This document shows, piece after piece, positions 17,001 to 25,390 of a stretch of DNA of 64,000 nucleotides (positions are counted from its first letter, which is position 1; each line of letters begins with the position of its first letter). Position numbers and translations under genes: made by a program. Under the pieces are notes generated by a model. It was not told where the DNA came from and made no database searches. It worked only from the letters and a program-made list of their open reading frames with translations. Source of the DNA: Candidatus Kaistella beijingensis (GTDB lineage Bacteria > Bacteroidota > Bacteroidia > Flavobacteriales > Weeksellaceae); assembly GCF_020084865.1 (NCBI RefSeq), contig NZ_CP071953.1, positions 1,860,001 through 1,924,000 of the forward strand, read 5' to 3'.

Positions 17001-17468
17001 ATGATTCAATTCTTCGAGACATACGAGTGCAAAATTGATGACAAAGGCCGACTGAAACTGCCTTCGTCATTGGTAAAGCATTTGGAAAATCTCGGTGGAA
17101 ATTTCGTGGTGAAACGTTCGGTTTTCAACACTTGTCTTGAAGTTTATCCCGTGAAAACTTGGGAACAAACCATCCAAACCATCGGCAAAGTAAACAGATT
17201 TAAAGCCAGAAACCTAGAATTCATCCGAAAATTTACCGCTGGTTTGAAGACCGTAGAAATTGACAAAGCAGAAAGGATCTTGATTTCAAAAGACCTCAAA
17301 ACTTTTGCAAATTTAGAAAAAGAAGTGGTAGTCGCCGGAATGATTGATTATTTTGAAGTTTGGGACAAAACCGCGTACGAAGAAAACATAAAAACCAACG
17401 AAGCCGATTTCGCTCAACTCACCGAGGAAGTTATGGGCGACGTGAATTTTGATGACGATGAAAAATAA
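17001..17468 (+). CDS. mraZ: Transcriptional regulator MraZ
   Basis: A 155-residue DNA-binding regulator with two SpoVT/AbrB-like swapped-hairpin repeats: FETYECKIDDKGRLKLPSSL at the start and VEIDKAERILISKDLKTF in the second half. MraZ forms ring oligomers and represses the dcw cluster by binding the boxes upstream. The open frame reaches back to a GTG at 16962, but that GTG is the first three bases of the second MraZ box and the extra residues (MGKFQNYYINLSQ) are not family-like. I therefore chose the ATG at 17001 (MIQFFETYECKID). It is the first gene of the cluster; rsmH follows after 54 bases. Confidence 0.95.
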   Translation: MIQFFETYECKIDDKGRLKLPSSLVKHLENLGGNFVVKRSVFNTCLEVYPVKTWEQTIQTIGKVNRFKARNLEFIRKFTAGLKTVEIDKAERILISKDLKTFANLEKEVVVAGMIDYFEVWDKTAYEENIKTNEADFAQLTEEVMGDVNFDDDEK

Positions 17469-17471
17469 AAT

Positions 17472-17516
17472 TTTGATTTGATTTGATAAATCTCAAATCT
17501 CTTAATCTCAAATCTA
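17472..17516. repeat. Inverted short-unit arrays between mraZ and rsmH
   Basis: The left side has three TTTGA units (17472-17486). The right side has AAATCTC, AAATCTC, TTAATCTC, AAATCTA (17488-17516). AGATTT-type pairing between the two sides is possible, as in the other array elements of this cluster. Confidence 0.5.
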
Positions 17517-17522
17517 TAGAAA

Positions 17523-18416
17523 GTGTATCACAATCCCGTATTGCTGAAGAAAAGTGTTGATGATTTGGTGACGAATCCGGACGGAATTTACGTGGATGTG
17601 ACTTTCGGAGGAGGTGGTCATTCAAGAGAAATCTTGAATCGGCTTTCAGATAAAGGGAAATTGTTCAGTTTCGACCAAGATTTAGACGCTCTTAAAAATA
17701 CGATTGATGATGAAAGATTCACGCTGATTAATCAAAATTTCCGCTTTTTGGAAAACTCGCTTTTGATTTATGGAATCACCGCGGTTGATGGAATTTTGGC
17801 AGATTTGGGCGTTTCTTCCCATCAATTTGATGAGGCAGAACGTGGATTTTCAACAAGAAGCAACGCACCTTTAGACATGAGGATGAACGTGATGCAAAGT
17901 TTGGACGCCAAAAAAGTCATCAATGATTATGAAGAAGAACATTTGGCGGATATTTTTTACCATTACGGCGAACTTCGGGAAGCGAGAAAATTGGCGAGAG
18001 AAATCGTTCACCACCGAAAAAATAAAGCGATTGAAACAACGGAAGAATTGAAAAAATTGTTCAGTTATATTCCGCCACATAAGCAGAACAAGTTTTTTGC
18101 GCAGGTTTTCCAGGCAGTGCGAATTGAAGTGAATCAGGAATTGGAGGTTTTGAAAGAAATGCTTCTTCAATCCTACAAAATCTTGAAACCCGGGGGAAGA
18201 TTGGTCGTGATTTCTTACCATTCCCTGGAAGACCGATTGGTAAAGAGATTTTTAAAAAACGGAATGTTCGAAGGCGAACCAAAGAGAGATATATACGGTA
18301 ATTATGACAAAGCATTTGAATTATTAAAAACAAAGGCAATCATTCCCGACGATAAAGAAATAGAAGAAAACTCACGTGCAAGAAGCGCGAAAATGAGAAC
18401 AGGTATAAAAGTGTGA
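17523..18416 (+). CDS. rsmH: 16S rRNA (cytosine(1402)-N4)-methyltransferase RsmH
   Basis: A 297-residue SAM-dependent methyltransferase (MraW) that modifies C1402 in the ribosomal decoding centre. SAM-binding motif VDVTFGGGGHSREIL is near residues 24-38, SFDQD near 54, ADLGVSSHQFD near 93-103, and FFAQVFQAVRIEVN and VISYHSLEDRLVK mark the family. The start is GTG (MYHNPVLLKKSV), which gives the canonical YHxPVLL N-terminus. The stop TGA lies inside the first unit of the repeat element that fills the gap to ftsL. Confidence 0.96.
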   Translation: MYHNPVLLKKSVDDLVTNPDGIYVDVTFGGGGHSREILNRLSDKGKLFSFDQDLDALKNTIDDERFTLINQNFRFLENSLLIYGITAVDGILADLGVSSHQFDEAERGFSTRSNAPLDMRMNVMQSLDAKKVINDYEEEHLADIFYHYGELREARKLAREIVHHRKNKAIETTEELKKLFSYIPPHKQNKFFAQVFQAVRIEVNQELEVLKEMLLQSYKILKPGGRLVVISYHSLEDRLVKRFLKNGMFEGEPKRDIYGNYDKAFELLKTKAIIPDDKEIEENSRARSAKMRTGIKV

Positions 18417-18527
18417 ATTGGCTCCGCGTAAATTTCTAAAGAGTGAATAGTAAATTTAAAAAAATTGACATCAAAGCGAATTCACTGCGAAGCAAATTGA
18501 CCATGAAATAAATTGACTTGAAAAATT
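18413..18527. repeat. Inverted array element, 15-16-bp units (GTSAATT...)
   Basis: The left arm has three 15-mers starting at 18413, 18428 and 18443 (GTGAATTGGCTCCGC, GTAAATTTCTAAAGA, GTGAATAGTAAATTT). The right arm has units starting at 18463, 18479, 18495 and 18511, an exact 16-base period, of the form AATTSACnnnRAAnnn. The right units are the reverse complement of the left consensus. The first unit overlaps the rsmH stop and the last runs up to the ftsL start. The same unit type returns at 22512-22607. Confidence 0.75.
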
Positions 18528-18891
18528 GGCAAAACGAAACACCTATCGACCACAGAAAAAACTCACCTTTATAGACATCATAAAGGGAAATTTTCTGAAC
18601 CGTGATGAAGTCAAAATTCATTACCGTTATTTTTTGTTGGTATTCGTGCTTTTGATGATTATGATTTACAGCAACCATTTGGTGAGCAAAAAAATCGAGC
18701 AAGTCAATGATTTAAAAGAACAGACCGAAGAATACAAATCAAGGAACGCTTACGCACAAAGCAGATTGATTAAAGTAAAATTAGAATCGGAATTGGGAAA
18801 AGAAATGGTGCAAGATTCCTTGTTATCCCTTGAAAATCACCCACATAAACTTTTGATAAAATTAGACAGTACAGATGGCGGTGCAAAATGA
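18526..18891 (+). CDS. ftsL: FtsL-like division protein
   Basis: A 121-residue bitopic membrane protein in the ftsL position between rsmH and ftsI. A basic cytoplasmic part (about 1-41) is followed by one helix, RYFLLVFVLLMIMIYSNHLV, then a periplasmic coiled coil (KKIEQVNDLKEQTEEYKSR). This matches the Bacteroidota FtsL-like type, which bridges FtsQ/DivIC to FtsI/FtsW. The start is TTG at 18526; the only upstream ATG is followed at once by a stop. It overlaps ftsI by 17 bases, so the two are likely translationally coupled. Confidence 0.88.
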   Translation: MAKRNTYRPQKKLTFIDIIKGNFLNRDEVKIHYRYFLLVFVLLMIMIYSNHLVSKKIEQVNDLKEQTEEYKSRNAYAQSRLIKVKLESELGKEMVQDSLLSLENHPHKLLIKLDSTDGGAK

Positions 18892-20866
18892 ATTTGAAAA
18901 AAAACGCTCAATGACATTGAGATGGGGCTACCTTTTCGCGGGTTTTGCCTTCATTTTGTTTGTGGTGTTTTTGGGAAGAATTCTTGTTTTGCAGAACACC
19001 AATGTTGAGGAAATCAAAAACGACTACATCAGCAAAAATTATCGGGAAGCCACTTTGAAAGCAGCGCGCGGAAATCTTTACGCTTCGGATGGTTCTATTT
19101 TGGCGACGACCGTCATGCGTTACGATGTTTATCTCGACTTTAAAACAATAAAAGACACGGTTTATTCCAATAACATCGGTGCTTTGACGGATTCATTGTC
19201 AAAAATGTTTGGCAAACCGAGGGCTTATTTTCGAGACAGATTAGATCAACAAAAAAAGGCAAAAAACCAATATTATTCTTTAGTTAAAGGTCTTGACTTC
19301 GATGATTATGACCGAATCAGAAAATTCCCGATTTTCAAAAAAGGAAAAAATAAAGGTGGTTTCATCGTCGATAGAAATTACAAACGAGAATTGGCAACGA
19401 CCCAAATTGGAGCGGGAACGATTGGAATGGATAATGGAATTGCAAAATCCGGTTTGGAAGGTGCCTTTTCAAAATATTTAACGGGAACAGACGGAACTCG
19501 ATTAGAACAAAGAGTAAACTCAAGTCAATGGAAACCAATCGATTATTGGAAAGTAAATGAGCCGATTGACGGACAGGATGTTTATACCACCATCGATTTA
19601 AGAATTCAAGACATCGCACATTCCGCTTTGGAAAAACAATTGGTGAATTTCGATGCAGATCACGGTTGTGTCGTGGTGATGGAAGTGGCGACCGGAAAAG
19701 TAAAAGCAATGGTCAACCTTCGAAGAACCGAACCGGGAATTTACGTGGATGCCTACAATTACGCGTTAAAAGACGCCACTGAACCTGGGTCTACTTTTAA
19801 AACCGTTTCCCTTTTGGCTGCAATGGACGATGGCTTCATCGACGAAAACACCACAGTAAATGTTGGAAACGGAGTTTGGACTTATGCAAAACAAAGAATT
19901 TCAGATGGTCATGGCGGCGGAACTTATGAGATTTCCGATGTTTTGGCTAAATCGAGTAATGTGGGTTCAGCGAAATTGATCACCAAATTTTATGCTGACA
20001 AACCACAAGTTTTCCTAGACCATTTGAAAAAATGGAAAATGTTTGAAAAATTAGATATCGAACTTCCGGGAGTGACGAAACCATTTGTGGTGACGCCTGA
20101 AAACAAAAGATGGAACGCCGCGACTTTGGCTTCTCTTGCTTACGGATATTCATCGAGGTTTAACTTATTGCAACTCACTACTTTTTATAACGGAATTGCC
20201 AACAAAGGTAAAATGCTAAAACCGCTTTTCATCGAAAAAATTATGAAAGACGGCAGAACTCTATATGAGGCGAAACCACAGGTTATGGTGAACAAAATGG
20301 CTTCCACAAAAGCGATTGATTTAATGACGACCTCGCTCACCAAAGCCGTTGAAAAAGGAACCGCGAAAAGTATTTTCACGCCGAATTTAAAAATGGCAGG
20401 AAAAACCGGAACCGCAAGATTTGAATATTGGAAACCGGGACCACCGAAATATCAGGCGAGTTTTGCAGGATTTTATCCAAGCGACAATCCGAAATACACC
20501 TGTATCGTGATGATTAACCAACCGGATAATTCGAAAGGATTTTACGGAGCAACCGTTTCTGCGCCGGTTTTTAAAGAGATTGCAGGAAAAACTTTCTTGA
20601 AAACCCCACAAAATGTCGAGCAGGAAATGTTGGTGGACAAAAAAGTGGATTTGAGCAAAATGGTAGAACCAAATGTAAAATTAGCAGTAAACGCAAACCA
20701 AATGCCAAACGTGGTCGGATTGATTGGAAAGAACATCATCCCTCAATTGGAAAATCAAGGGTATCGAGTTGATTATAAAGGCGTTGGAAGAATTAAGGAA
20801 CAGTTTCCTTTAGAAGGAACTGTAATCAATAAGAATCAGAGAATTTATCTGCAATTGCAGAATTAA
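18875..20866 (+). CDS. ftsI: Septal penicillin-binding protein (FtsI/PBP3 type) with PASTA domain
   Basis: A 663-residue class B PBP that crosslinks septal peptidoglycan. One membrane anchor is at about residues 15-38. The dimerisation domain contains ARGNLYASDGSILA. The transpeptidase domain has the catalytic SxxK as STFK (near 306-309), SxN as SSN (near 365) and KTGTA near 510. The C-terminal ~60 residues from MPNVVGLIGK to YLQLQN form one PASTA repeat, a muropeptide-binding module. The ATG at 18875 overlaps ftsL. The gene is followed by a 183-base gap holding three hairpins before murE. Confidence 0.95.
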   Translation: MAVQNEFEKKRSMTLRWGYLFAGFAFILFVVFLGRILVLQNTNVEEIKNDYISKNYREATLKAARGNLYASDGSILATTVMRYDVYLDFKTIKDTVYSNNIGALTDSLSKMFGKPRAYFRDRLDQQKKAKNQYYSLVKGLDFDDYDRIRKFPIFKKGKNKGGFIVDRNYKRELATTQIGAGTIGMDNGIAKSGLEGAFSKYLTGTDGTRLEQRVNSSQWKPIDYWKVNEPIDGQDVYTTIDLRIQDIAHSALEKQLVNFDADHGCVVVMEVATGKVKAMVNLRRTEPGIYVDAYNYALKDATEPGSTFKTVSLLAAMDDGFIDENTTVNVGNGVWTYAKQRISDGHGGGTYEISDVLAKSSNVGSAKLITKFYADKPQVFLDHLKKWKMFEKLDIELPGVTKPFVVTPENKRWNAATLASLAYGYSSRFNLLQLTTFYNGIANKGKMLKPLFIEKIMKDGRTLYEAKPQVMVNKMASTKAIDLMTTSLTKAVEKGTAKSIFTPNLKMAGKTGTARFEYWKPGPPKYQASFAGFYPSDNPKYTCIVMINQPDNSKGFYGATVSAPVFKEIAGKTFLKTPQNVEQEMLVDKKVDLSKMVEPNVKLAVNANQMPNVVGLIGKNIIPQLENQGYRVDYKGVGRIKEQFPLEGTVINKNQRIYLQLQN

Positions 20867-20896
20867 TTTTTTTTGCAAATAATTTTAGATAACGAA

Positions 20897-21037
20897 GCGA
20901 CGAAGTCGCGAAACCCAACAAAGTGGCTCATCGTAGGTAAATGTCGGTAGCAAAATAGAGCTAAAACATGGGGAGCGGCGAAGCCGCGACATCTTGGTAG
21001 AAACAAGAATTGATAAAATAAAGAGGTGCGAAGCACC
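20897..21037. repeat. Three GAA-loop hairpins between ftsI and murE
   Basis: GCGAC-GAA-GTCGC (20897-20909, followed by GAAAC), GCGGC-GAA-GCCGC (20975-20987, followed by GACAT) and GGTGC-GAA-GCACC (21025-21037, followed by GAAAT). The loop and 3' flank are constant while each stem differs and pairs perfectly. The second and third are followed by TTGGTA after one base. The third ends 12 bases before the murE ATG. Confidence 0.85.
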
Positions 21038-21049
21038 GAAATGTTGGTA

Positions 21050-22510
21050 ATGAATTTACAAGAATTATTAAACAGAATCCCGGTTCTAGAAATTTTCGGA
21101 AATGAAAATCCGGAAGTTTCAGAAATCGTTTTCGACAGCAGAAAAGCAGTCGAGAATTCCCTGTATGTCGCAGTGAAAGGAACGGTTTCCAATGGGCATT
21201 CTTTTATTAATTCGGCCATAGAAAAAGGAGCAACAATAATTGTTTGCGAAGATTTACCCGATAATTTGAACGAAAAAATCACTTATGTAAATGTGAGAAA
21301 TTCCTCTAAAACTTTAGGACAAATCGCTTCCAACTTTTATGGGAATCCTTCAGAAAAACTCAATTTAATTGGAGTTACAGGAACCAACGGAAAAACTTCG
21401 GTAACTACTCTGCTTTTTGATGTTTTCAAAAATTTAGGATTTCAATCGGCATTAATTTCAACCGTTGAATATAGAATCGGTGAAGAAATTATTCCTTCAA
21501 CTCACACGACTCCCGATGTTTTGACTTTAAATAAGATTTTAAATAAAGCAGTGGAAAGTGGTTGTGAATACGCTTTTATGGAAGTTTCTTCACACGGAAT
21601 TCATCAGGACAGAATTGAAGGCCTTCATTTCAAAATTGCAGGTTTTACCAATATCACTCACGATCATTTGGATTATCATTTAACTTTCGACGAATATTTG
21701 AAGGTTAAGAAAAGATTTTTCGACGAATTAAATCCTGAAGCCATCGCCATCACCAATTTGGATAACAAAAATGGAAACGTGATGCTTCAAAATACCAAAG
21801 CAACCAAGAAAACTTTTGCTTTAAAAACAGTGGCAGATTTCCACGGAAAAATTTTGGAAGTCGACTTTAATGGAATGTTGTTAAATTTCAACGGAAAAGA
21901 ATTTTGGACGACTTTAAGCGGGAAATTCAATGCCTACAATTTGCTTTTGGCTTATGCAATTACGGTGGAAAGTGGTTTTCATGAAGACGATGTTTTACAG
22001 GCCATTTCAAAATTAAAAAGGGTAAAAGGAAGATTTGAAACCCTGAAATCAGATGGTGGAATTATTTTCATCGTGGATTATGCGCACACTCCCGATGCGT
22101 TGGAGAACATTTTAGATTCCATCAACGAAATCCGAACGAAAAATGAAAGATTGATTACTGTTTTCGGTTGCGGTGGAGACAGAGACCACGCAAAACGTCC
22201 TGAAATGGGAAAAATTGCGACGAGAAAATCCACTTTGGCAATCATCACATCCGACAATCCGAGAACGGAAAAACCGTCCGAAATCATAAAAGAAATTGAA
22301 GCAGGTGTTGAGCCACAAAATTTCAGCAAATACACTTCAATTCCCGACCGAAAAGAAGCGATAAAAATGGCGATCAAATTTGCCGAACCAAAAGACATTG
22401 TACTCGTTGCCGGAAAAGGACACGAAAATTATCAGGAAATAAATGGCGTGAAACATCATTTTGATGACAAAGAAATAATTGTGGAATTGGCGAGAATGAT
22501 GAGCAAATAA
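21050..22510 (+). CDS. murE: UDP-MurNAc-L-Ala-D-Glu:meso-DAP ligase MurE
   Basis: A 486-residue Mur ligase adding the third residue of the stem peptide. ATP loop GVTGTNGKTS is near residues 107-116, the KTFALK-type linker follows, and the specificity motif DNPR (SDNPRTEKP near 400) predicts meso-diaminopimelate. The open frame could start at a GTG at 21026, but that GTG lies inside the hairpin repeat at 21025-21037 and adds eight unfamiliar residues. The ATG at 21050 (MNLQELLNRIPV) is the family-like start. murF is not next to it. Confidence 0.96.
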   Translation: MNLQELLNRIPVLEIFGNENPEVSEIVFDSRKAVENSLYVAVKGTVSNGHSFINSAIEKGATIIVCEDLPDNLNEKITYVNVRNSSKTLGQIASNFYGNPSEKLNLIGVTGTNGKTSVTTLLFDVFKNLGFQSALISTVEYRIGEEIIPSTHTTPDVLTLNKILNKAVESGCEYAFMEVSSHGIHQDRIEGLHFKIAGFTNITHDHLDYHLTFDEYLKVKKRFFDELNPEAIAITNLDNKNGNVMLQNTKATKKTFALKTVADFHGKILEVDFNGMLLNFNGKEFWTTLSGKFNAYNLLLAYAITVESGFHEDDVLQAISKLKRVKGRFETLKSDGGIIFIVDYAHTPDALENILDSINEIRTKNERLITVFGCGGDRDHAKRPEMGKIATRKSTLAIITSDNPRTEKPSEIIKEIEAGVEPQNFSKYTSIPDRKEAIKMAIKFAEPKDIVLVAGKGHENYQEINGVKHHFDDKEIIVELARMMSK

Positions 22511-22511
22511 A

Positions 22512-22607
22512 GTGAATGGTGAATTTGCTTCGCAGTGAACAGTCAATTTTAAAAAAATTCACTCGAAGAAATTGACAATGAAACAATTGACAGCGAAGCG
22601 AATTGAC
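22512..22607. repeat. Inverted array element, 7-16-bp units (GTSAATT...)
   Basis: The left arm reads GTGAATG, GTGAATTTGCTTCGCA, GTGAACA, GTCAATTTT (22512-22550). The right arm reads AATTCACTCGAAGA, AATTGACAATGAAAC, AATTGACAGCGAAGCG, AATTGAC (22556-22607). TTTGCTTCGC on the left pairs with GCGAAGCGAA on the right. It starts one base after the murE stop and ends 14 bases before mraY. Confidence 0.75.
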
Positions 22608-22621
22608 AAAAAATAGAAATT

Positions 22622-23863
22622 ATGTTGTACTACCTCTATGAATATCTAACCTCCCAAGGAATCCACATTCCCGGACTCGGTATGTTCAGATTTATCTCTT
22701 TCCGTGCAGGAATGGCGGTTTTGCTGTCGTTGATTATCGCGTTGGTTTACGGTAAAAAAATCATCAACTATTTGCGCAACAAACAGATGGGAGAAATGGT
22801 GCGTGATTTAGGTTTAGACGGACAAAAACAAAAAGAGGGAACTCCCACAATGGGTGGTTTAATCATCATTTTGGCAACCTTGATTCCGGTTATATTATTT
22901 ACAAGAATTTTCAATGTCTATATCGTTTTGCTGATAATTTCGGTGGTTTGGATGGGAGCGATTGGTTTCATAGATGATTATTTAAAGAAAATCAAAAAAA
23001 ATAAAGACGGTTTAAGCGGAAAATTTAAAGTAATTGGTCAGGTTGGTTTAGGCCTAATTGTAGGCGTTACGATGTATTTTCATCCCGATATTACGGTGAA
23101 AAGAAAATATGCAGATGCGAAAGAAGTGAACCGAAATAATGTGGAAAGAAACTTTATGCCGACCGAAAAAGCAACTGTTTCCACCGTTCCTTTCGTAAAA
23201 AATAACGAGTTCGATTACAGCGGAATGTTGTTTTGGATGACTCCAGAAGAAGCTCATGAATGGGCATGGGCAGTTTTCATCCCGATTGTGATTTTTATTG
23301 TAACAGCGGTTTCCAACGGAGCTAATATTACGGACGGAATTGATGGACTCGCTGCAGGAACGAGCGTCGTCATACTTTTGACTTTGGCATTTTTCGCCTA
23401 TTTGTCGGGAAACATCATTTTCGCAGATTATCTCAACATCATGTTCCTTCCAAACATGGGCGAAGCCACGATTTTTGTCCTCGCTTTGATTGGAGCCACG
23501 ATTGGATTTTTCTGGTACAACACCTATCCGGCGCAAGTTTTCATGGGCGATACCGGAAGTTTAATGTTGGGCGGTGTGATTGCGGTTTTGGCAATTATTT
23601 TAAGAAAAGAACTGATGATTCCTGTGCTGTGCGGAATTTTCTTGGTCGAAAATATTTCCGTGATGTTGCAGGTTGCTGTCTTTAAATACAGAAAGAGAAA
23701 ATACGGTTTGGAGTATGCGCAGAATAACAGATTATTCAAAATGTCGCCGCTTCATCACCATTACCAAAAGGAAGGTTATCACGAAAGCAAAATTGTAAAT
23801 AGAATGATTATCATGGGCGTTTTGTTCGCGATTATCTGTTTGATTACATTAAAAGTTAGGTAA
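22622..23863 (+). CDS. mraY: Phospho-MurNAc-pentapeptide transferase MraY
   Basis: A 413-residue polytopic membrane enzyme making lipid I from UDP-MurNAc-pentapeptide and undecaprenyl phosphate. About ten helices are visible. Conserved motifs include EGTPTMGGL, the catalytic [18 protein letters not shown] and the His cluster [15 protein letters not shown] soluble insertion of about 50 residues (from [10 protein letters not shown] to EEAHEW, near 160-220) extends a loop, as is usual in Bacteroidota MraY. The ATG at 22622 is clear ([13 protein letters not shown]). Confidence 0.97.
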   Translation: MLYYLYEYLTSQGIHIPGLGMFRFISFRAGMAVLLSLIIALVYGKKIINYLRNKQMGEMVRDLGLDGQKQKEGTPTMGGLIIILATLIPVILFTRIFNVYIVLLIISVVWMGAIGFIDDYLKKIKKNKDGLSGKFKVIGQVGLGLIVGVTMYFHPDITVKRKYADAKEVNRNNVERNFMPTEKATVSTVPFVKNNEFDYSGMLFWMTPEEAHEWAWAVFIPIVIFIVTAVSNGANITDGIDGLAAGTSVVILLTLAFFAYLSGNIIFADYLNIMFLPNMGEATIFVLALIGATIGFFWYNTYPAQVFMGDTGSLMLGGVIAVLAIILRKELMIPVLCGIFLVENISVMLQVAVFKYRKRKYGLEYAQNNRLFKMSPLHHHYQKEGYHESKIVNRMIIMGVLFAIICLITLKVR

Positions 23864-23867
23864 AAAA

Positions 23868-23991
23868 GTCACGATGTGACGACAGCAAAAGCAAAGGGTG
23901 AAGCCCTTTGAAAATTAAAAGAAGACCAGTAAAGAAGCCACGAAGTGGCGAAATAAAATTTAAAATGATTTTACAGTTGGGATAAACCCAA
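23868..23991. repeat. Four hairpins between mraY and murD
   Basis: GTCAC-GAT-GTGAC (23868-23880, followed by GACAG), AAAGGGT-GAA-GCCCTTT (23893-23909, with one T-G wobble), GCCAC-GAA-GTGGC (23937-23949, followed by GAAAT) and TTGGG-ATAAA-CCCAA (23977-23991). Stems differ; the first three keep the 3-base loop and the GAMA-type flank. Confidence 0.85.
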
Positions 23992-24005
23992 ATAAAACCA
24001 ACAAT

Positions 24006-25337
24006 ATGAAAATAGTTGTTTTAGGTGGCGGAGAAAGCGGTTTCGGAGCAGCGTATTTGGCGAAGAAGAAAGGACTGGAAGTTTTCCTTTCCGATAAAGG
24101 CATGATTAAAGACGAATACAAAACACTCTTGAACGAAGCCGGAATCGAATATGAAGAAGGAAACCACGATGAAGCGAAAATTCTTTCAGCAGATTGGGTA
24201 ATCAAATCTCCGGGAATTCCGAAAAAGGCGGAAATTATTTACAAAATCAATCAAAAAGGAATTCGTCTTTCTTCCGAAATTGAATTTGCGTCGGAATTTA
24301 CGAATGCCAAAATCATCGCAATCACAGGAAGCAACGGAAAAACAACAACAACTTCCTTGATTTATCACATTTTAAAAAATGATGATTTAAAAGTGGGTTT
24401 AGGTGGAAACATCGGAAAAAGCTTTGCGAAACAAGTCGCCGACGAGAGTTTCGACTATTATGTTTTAGAAGTGAGTTCTTTCCAACTAGATGATATTCAA
24501 AATTTTAGACCATATATTTCTTTGTTGTTGAATTTAAGTCAGGACCATCTCGACCAATACAATTATAATTACGAGGAATATGCTTTGGCGAAATTTAGAA
24601 TTGCTGAAAATCAAGAAAATGATAATTTCTTCATCTACAACCGAGATGACGAAATGAGCATGAATCTGCTCGAAAAATTAGAATTGAAGGCGCAAATGAT
24701 TCCCTTTTCAACAAAAGAAAAATTGAAGGAAGGTGGGTTTATCAAAGACGACAAAATCGTGGTAAAACTTGCCGACGAATTCTCCATGAAGATTGATGAA
24801 CTTTCTTTGGTGGGAAATCATAACGTTGCAAACAGTTTGGCTGCTTCGATTGCAGGTAAAATTTTGAAAATCAGCAACGAAAGTATTAGAAATTCTTTGA
24901 TGACTTTTCAGGCCGTTGAACATCGATTGGAAAATGTAGCAGAAATCGACGGTGTAAAATTCATCAACGACAGCAAAGCAACCAACGTGAATGCTTGTTA
25001 CTACGCTTTAGAAAGCATGAAACAGCCAACGATTTGGATTGTAGGCGGAACAGATAAAGGAAACGATTACACCGAAATCGAAGATTTGGTAAAAAGAAAA
25101 GTGAAGGCAATTGTTTGTTTAGGAATTGATAACCAGAAAATTATCGATTTCTTTCAAAACAAGAAAGAATTGATTTACAGCACTTCAAGTATGGAAGAAG
25201 CAGTAAAGGTTTCAAAATCTTTGGCAACGAATGGAGACACGGTTTTACTTTCGCCATGTTGTGCAAGTTTCGACCTGTTCAAAAATTATGAGGATAGAGG
25301 AAATCAGTTTAAGGAACAGGTGCTGAAAAACACTTAA
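24006..25337 (+). CDS. murD: UDP-MurNAc-L-alanine:D-glutamate ligase MurD
   Basis: A 443-residue Mur ligase adding D-Glu. An N-terminal Rossmann-like domain begins MKIVVLGGGESGFGAA. The ATP loop AITGSNGKTTTTSL is near residues 106-119, with HNVANSLAA, FINDSKATN and the C-terminal VLLSPCCASFDLFKNYEDRG motif that is diagnostic for MurD. The ATG follows the hairpins directly. ftsW starts 53 bases downstream. Confidence 0.97.
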   Translation: MKIVVLGGGESGFGAAYLAKKKGLEVFLSDKGMIKDEYKTLLNEAGIEYEEGNHDEAKILSADWVIKSPGIPKKAEIIYKINQKGIRLSSEIEFASEFTNAKIIAITGSNGKTTTTSLIYHILKNDDLKVGLGGNIGKSFAKQVADESFDYYVLEVSSFQLDDIQNFRPYISLLLNLSQDHLDQYNYNYEEYALAKFRIAENQENDNFFIYNRDDEMSMNLLEKLELKAQMIPFSTKEKLKEGGFIKDDKIVVKLADEFSMKIDELSLVGNHNVANSLAASIAGKILKISNESIRNSLMTFQAVEHRLENVAEIDGVKFINDSKATNVNACYYALESMKQPTIWIVGGTDKGNDYTEIEDLVKRKVKAIVCLGIDNQKIIDFFQNKKELIYSTSSMEEAVKVSKSLATNGDTVLLSPCCASFDLFKNYEDRGNQFKEQVLKNT

Positions 25338-25358
25338 ATATTAAAAGAAAAAATAGAA

Positions 25359-25375
25359 AATCGGGATTTCCGATT
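25359..25375. repeat. Hairpin between murD and ftsW
   Basis: AATCGG (25359-25364) and CCGATT (25370-25375) pair around GATTT. This is the only obvious structure in the 53-base gap and has no T-run, so it is unlikely to terminate. Confidence 0.6.
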
Positions 25376-25390
25376 CATTTAAAAACCAAA

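Noticed and set aside
21026..21049. Upstream GTG start for murE
   Set aside because: The GTG lies inside the GGTGC-GAA-GCACC hairpin repeat and adds unfamiliar residues; the ATG at 21050 gives the normal MurE start.
23054..23536. 160-codon open frame antisense to mraY
   Set aside because: It mirrors a strongly conserved gene, has Cys/Ser/Asn-rich composition without domain features, and no promoter.
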